Under the pieces are notes generated by a model, which made no database searches, was not told the origin of the DNA, and saw only the letters and a program-made list of their open reading frames with translations. Both the position numbers and the translations under genes were made by a program. Below, one piece after another: positions 33,983 through 36,483 of a stretch of 36,483 nucleotides of DNA (position 1 is the first letter of the stretch; every line of letters begins with the position of its first letter). Source of the stretch: Deltaproteobacteria bacterium (GTDB lineage Bacteria > Desulfobacterota > Desulfomonilia > Desulfomonilales > Desulfomonilaceae). The stretch covers positions 1 to 36,483 of the forward strand of contig JAMCYH010000029.1 of NCBI GenBank assembly GCA_023474025.1, written 5' to 3'.

Positions 33983-36022
33983 TTATCTGCGAACCCTACG
34001 TTGTCTTGGATTTCTTCGTTCCCGCTGGTTTTGCTGTTGTTCTTGAGGCCTGTTCACGCGCGGGGGCCGTTTGAGATCTTCCAGAGCGACACCCAGCGGG
34101 CCACCTGGAACCACGGTTGTGGTCAATTCATTATTGTTCATAACACTTAATGTGACTTGTGGACTTCTAGTGTATTCTTCCACCAATTTCTTGAGGCCGG
34201 CCACTCTCAAACCTGTCTCGCCGGCATATTCCACCAGGACATCTCCAGGTACTATGCCGATTCGATCAGCGATACTGCCTTTTTGGACTTCAACAACTTT
34301 TACACCGGGTGAGGTCCCTAATTCATTTAAACGGGCAAGAATGATCTTTGCGTTGATCGAATCACCCATTTTCCTAAATTCTGACAAAGCCTGAGTGTAT
34401 AGTTCCTTGCTCTTGAAGGTTCGGTTTCTTTCGGCATAAATCCCCGCAAGTGTGGCCTTTACTCTCGCTATCCATTTAGGGTCCTGTCTTTTTTCATAAA
34501 GCTTCAATGCTTTTTCCAAGTCTTGTGTCGCATTGTCCCACTGTTGTTGCTGAGCGGCGAACATTGCCTGACGGAAAAGAGCGACTCCATCTTCTTCACT
34601 AGGTGGCATACCTGAATCAGAAACAGCTTCCGAATTCGGCCGATTTGCTTTCTTGCCCTTTCCTGCCAACGTTGAATCATCAATAGCTGAATTCTCCTCC
34701 CTGACAACCCTGAAACCCAAATTCCAAAAACTCATGGTTTCGCCTGAAAAGCCCCGGAAGGCGCAACGGCAATCAGCCGGACTGGCAAACCAGTTACCCC
34801 CTTTGTTTACTCTACCCGAACCAGTAGCCGGGCCCTTAGGATCATCGATTGGAGAGTTCTCATAATAATTACGGTCGTAATAATCCTGGACCCATTCCAT
34901 GACATTTCCGTCCATATCATACAGCCCAAACCCGTTGGGCGGGTAGCTACCAACTGGAGCTACATGCTCATAACCATCATTTACTGTGGTTAAACTCTCG
35001 GGCAGCCTGGGATTACCATCTCCGAAGTTTGTGTCTCTATCTCCGGGAAGTTTGTTTCCCCAGGAATATCTTGCCCAAACCGCGCCACCGCGGCACGCCA
35101 TTTCCCATTCAGCTTCCGTTGGCAACCGATAGGTTCTCTTTTCCTTACGGCTCAACCACTTGCAGAAAGCCTGCGCGTCGTTCCAGGAAACAAAGACTAC
35201 CGGCTGATCATCTGCTATGCGCCAAGGGACAGAATCCCATTTCATATTCTTCTGCGCGACCCATCTATTCTCCGTGTTGCTGAATATCATACCACCATCA
35301 CCCTTTTCAGCATCGGTTTTATATTTTGTGTCATTAACAAAATCTCTGAATTCCTTGACTGTGACCTCATAGGCTCCCATATAGAAAGGTTTCGTTATAC
35401 GAACAGGATGCAGAGGGGTTTCGTCTTGAAACCACTGTTTGTGACCTTCCCGCCACGTTTTCCGAAAAGTAAGTCTTAACCAGTCTAATTCCTTCTTAGG
35501 GCTGCCCATCATATATTCACCGGCAGGAATCCTCACGAGCTTCATTGCTAAGGTGTTAGTTGCAGTGATCAGTTTTTTCGGTGTTTCCAACATCATATTC
35601 AGACCTTGAAGAGGTCTTAGCCATTTCGAGCAATCATGGCTTTCGCCGTCCGTTCCCTGGCATTCCTTTAGGGCTTGGCGCAGGAGTTCTGTAGCCCTCA
35701 CTGTGTCTCCGTTTAACGCAAGTTGACCAGCTTTACGAACCAACCGAGCTATTGAATCGTCGCGAACAACACCCTTTTCCTGATCAGAAGCATGGCCGAC
35801 CCGACCCGAAGAGTTGCGCGTAGACGTATCGTTCAGAGCATTTGATATAGAACCTTCCGATCGAGTTGACGAGCCGGCTTTCTGGGGGTTGGCTACTCCT
35901 TGTGACAGATCCGCGGTGGGGGGCTGCTCGGGCAGATTGGATGGGGCATTTTGATCCGGCGCCGCGTAAACATTGACGACACATAGAAAAACAACGACAA
36001 ATATACGGTAACCGGATTTCAT
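33983..36022 (-). CDS. Secreted SUMF1 (formylglycine-generating-enzyme-like) protein with TPR and PDZ domains
   Basis: The product has 679 residues. Residues 1-20 are a signal peptide (MKSGYRIFVVVFLCVVNVYA), then a low-complexity Ser/Asn/Pro-rich stretch and a short helical segment (90-120). Residues about 157-442 are an FGE-sulfatase/SUMF1 domain (MKLVRIPAGEYMMGSP, YRLPTEAEWEMACRGG, GLYDMDGNVMEWVQDYY, NLGFRVVRE). Residues about 478-555 look like TPR helices and 572-650 a PDZ domain (GSIADRIGIVPGDVLVEY). The tail is basic (QRERRNPRQRRVRR). Most such SUMF1 proteins are not sulfatase-activating enzymes, so catalysis is not assumed. ATG 36022 with AGG upstream is chosen because the signal peptide starts there; the frame is open to 36394. 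Confidence 0.85.
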   Translation of the reverse strand: MKSGYRIFVVVFLCVVNVYAAPDQNAPSNLPEQPPTADLSQGVANPQKAGSSTRSEGSISNALNDTSTRNSSGRVGHASDQEKGVVRDDSIARLVRKAGQLALNGDTVRATELLRQALKECQGTDGESHDCSKWLRPLQGLNMMLETPKKLITATNTLAMKLVRIPAGEYMMGSPKKELDWLRLTFRKTWREGHKQWFQDETPLHPVRITKPFYMGAYEVTVKEFRDFVNDTKYKTDAEKGDGGMIFSNTENRWVAQKNMKWDSVPWRIADDQPVVFVSWNDAQAFCKWLSRKEKRTYRLPTEAEWEMACRGGAVWARYSWGNKLPGDRDTNFGDGNPRLPESLTTVNDGYEHVAPVGSYPPNGFGLYDMDGNVMEWVQDYYDRNYYENSPIDDPKGPATGSGRVNKGGNWFASPADCRCAFRGFSGETMSFWNLGFRVVREENSAIDDSTLAGKGKKANRPNSEAVSDSGMPPSEEDGVALFRQAMFAAQQQQWDNATQDLEKALKLYEKRQDPKWIARVKATLAGIYAERNRTFKSKELYTQALSEFRKMGDSINAKIILARLNELGTSPGVKVVEVQKGSIADRIGIVPGDVLVEYAGETGLRVAGLKKLVEEYTRSPQVTLSVMNNNELTTTVVPGGPLGVALEDLKRPPRVNRPQEQQQNQRERRNPRQRRVRR

Positions 36023-36468
36023 AAGACCTAAAATTGGAGACAAGGAACATGAGAATTGAAGACGAGCAGTCCTTACTTGACGAGACAGAAATGCTTTTGT
36101 AATGCACTTACTTAGTACTATGATATTAGCTAGATACTTAATTATACTATTATTTAATATTACTATTTTAAAATGTATTTGATGAATAAATCTTCTTATT
36201 ATTTTAATTTCATATTTTGAATTAATCATATTAAAATTTCCTTGACAAAAAGTCAGATTCAGGAGAATTGTAGCAGAGAAAAGGGGTGAGTCAAGTAAGG
36301 ACTGAGAGAATTGGCTTGGGTTGGTTCGGTATCTTACGATAAACGAGAAAAAGATTGACAACTTTAAACAAAAGTGATACCGATTAACAAACATTTATTT
36401 GACTTATTTAGGGAGCAACTGTTTTCGATTAGAGAACAGCGAATTTATTCTCGTTTCATCAGGAGGTA
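36023..36468. other. A+T-rich divergent intergenic region
   Basis: This 446-bp gap has no convincing gene; the upstream extension of the SUMF1 frame through it reads as low-complexity Ile/Asn/Phe-rich sequence. From about 36110 to 36240 it is markedly A+T-rich with short runs such as TTTAATATTACTATTTTAAA. TTGACA hexamers occur at 36242-36247 and 36355-36360, but good -10 boxes at normal spacing are lacking. It should hold promoters for the SUMF1 gene (minus) and for the gene starting at the right edge (plus). Confidence 0.5.
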
Positions 36469-36477
36469 ATGATTTCA

Positions 36478-36483
36478 ATGAGA
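36478..36483 (+). CDS. Start of a plus-strand gene cut by the window edge
   Basis: A perfect AGGAGG (36461-36466) is followed by two in-frame ATG codons at 36469 and 36478. The first is too close to the ribosome site (2 bases), the second is 11 bases away, so the second is preferred. Only two codons (ATG AGA) are inside the window. The product cannot be identified. Confidence 0.4.

Noticed and set aside
36242-36383. Sigma-70 promoters from two TTGACA hexamers near the right edge
   Set aside because: Neither has a convincing -10 box at 16-18 bases, so they are mentioned only in the intergenic note.
36023-36394. N-terminal extension of the SUMF1 protein by 124 residues
   Set aside because: The added sequence is low-complexity, A+T-rich in origin, and would bury the clear signal peptide that starts at 36022.

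Overview
The window looks like a chromosomal segment of a Gram-negative, anaerobic, dissimilatory sulfate- or sulfite-reducing deltaproteobacterium (Desulfobacterota). The evidence is a dsrA-dsrB-dsrD operon with intact siroheme and iron-sulfur cysteines, a pyruvate:ferredoxin oxidoreductase cluster, two cobyrinate diamide synthase (CbiA/DsrN-type) genes beside dsr, an Mla-type outer-membrane lipid transporter and the LPS heptose enzyme HldE. I cannot name the genus from sequence alone. No rRNA, tRNA, CRISPR array, prophage or recognisable insertion sequence was seen.

Layout. 1-1485 (minus): a small HTH protein followed by porC, porD and the start of porA. 1769-4721 (plus): uvrC and a response regulator/diguanylate cyclase. 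4783-17195 (all minus): transcription runs from an unknown kinase-like gene through two tandem cbiA/dsrN paralogues, a DinG-type helicase, an mla operon (mlaE with a fused STAS domain, mlaF, mlaD, auxiliary lipoprotein), a receiver-only regulator overlapping glgC, and an alpha/beta hydrolase. 17518-20204 (plus): dsrA, dsrB and dsrD, with a leader containing a terminator-like hairpin and a strong terminator at the end. 20291-25051 (minus): a large radical SAM/DUF2344 protein overlapping an RNase G gene, then a short PrmA-like methyltransferase. 25159-26957 (plus): a small membrane protein and an ADP-forming acyl-CoA synthetase alpha subunit. 27008-30461 (minus): thiD-thiN fusion, moaA and a family 2 glycosyltransferase. 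30611-33945: a tandem duplication and hldE. 33983-36022 (minus): a secreted SUMF1-TPR-PDZ protein. A new plus-strand gene seems to begin at the right edge.

How the genes work together. DsrAB is the terminal reductase of sulfate respiration and DsrD its small partner. The adjacent CbiA/DsrN-type enzymes probably amidate the siroheme cofactor of DsrAB, or one serves cobalamin synthesis. The Mla proteins, HldE and the glycosyltransferase serve the outer envelope. PorCDAB links pyruvate to acetyl-CoA and reduced ferredoxin.

The most unusual structure is an apparently perfect 1,853-bp direct tandem duplication (29797-33504). Its endpoints lie inside thiD-thiN and hldE. It leaves one intact copy of each gene, a second hldE with only the kinase domain, and a truncated thiD running into antisense hldE sequence. 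Other points of interest are the cbiA/dsrN pair and the unknown kinase-like gene next to dsr, the dsr leader hairpin, and a small hairpin that hides the dsrD ribosome binding site and touches its start codon.
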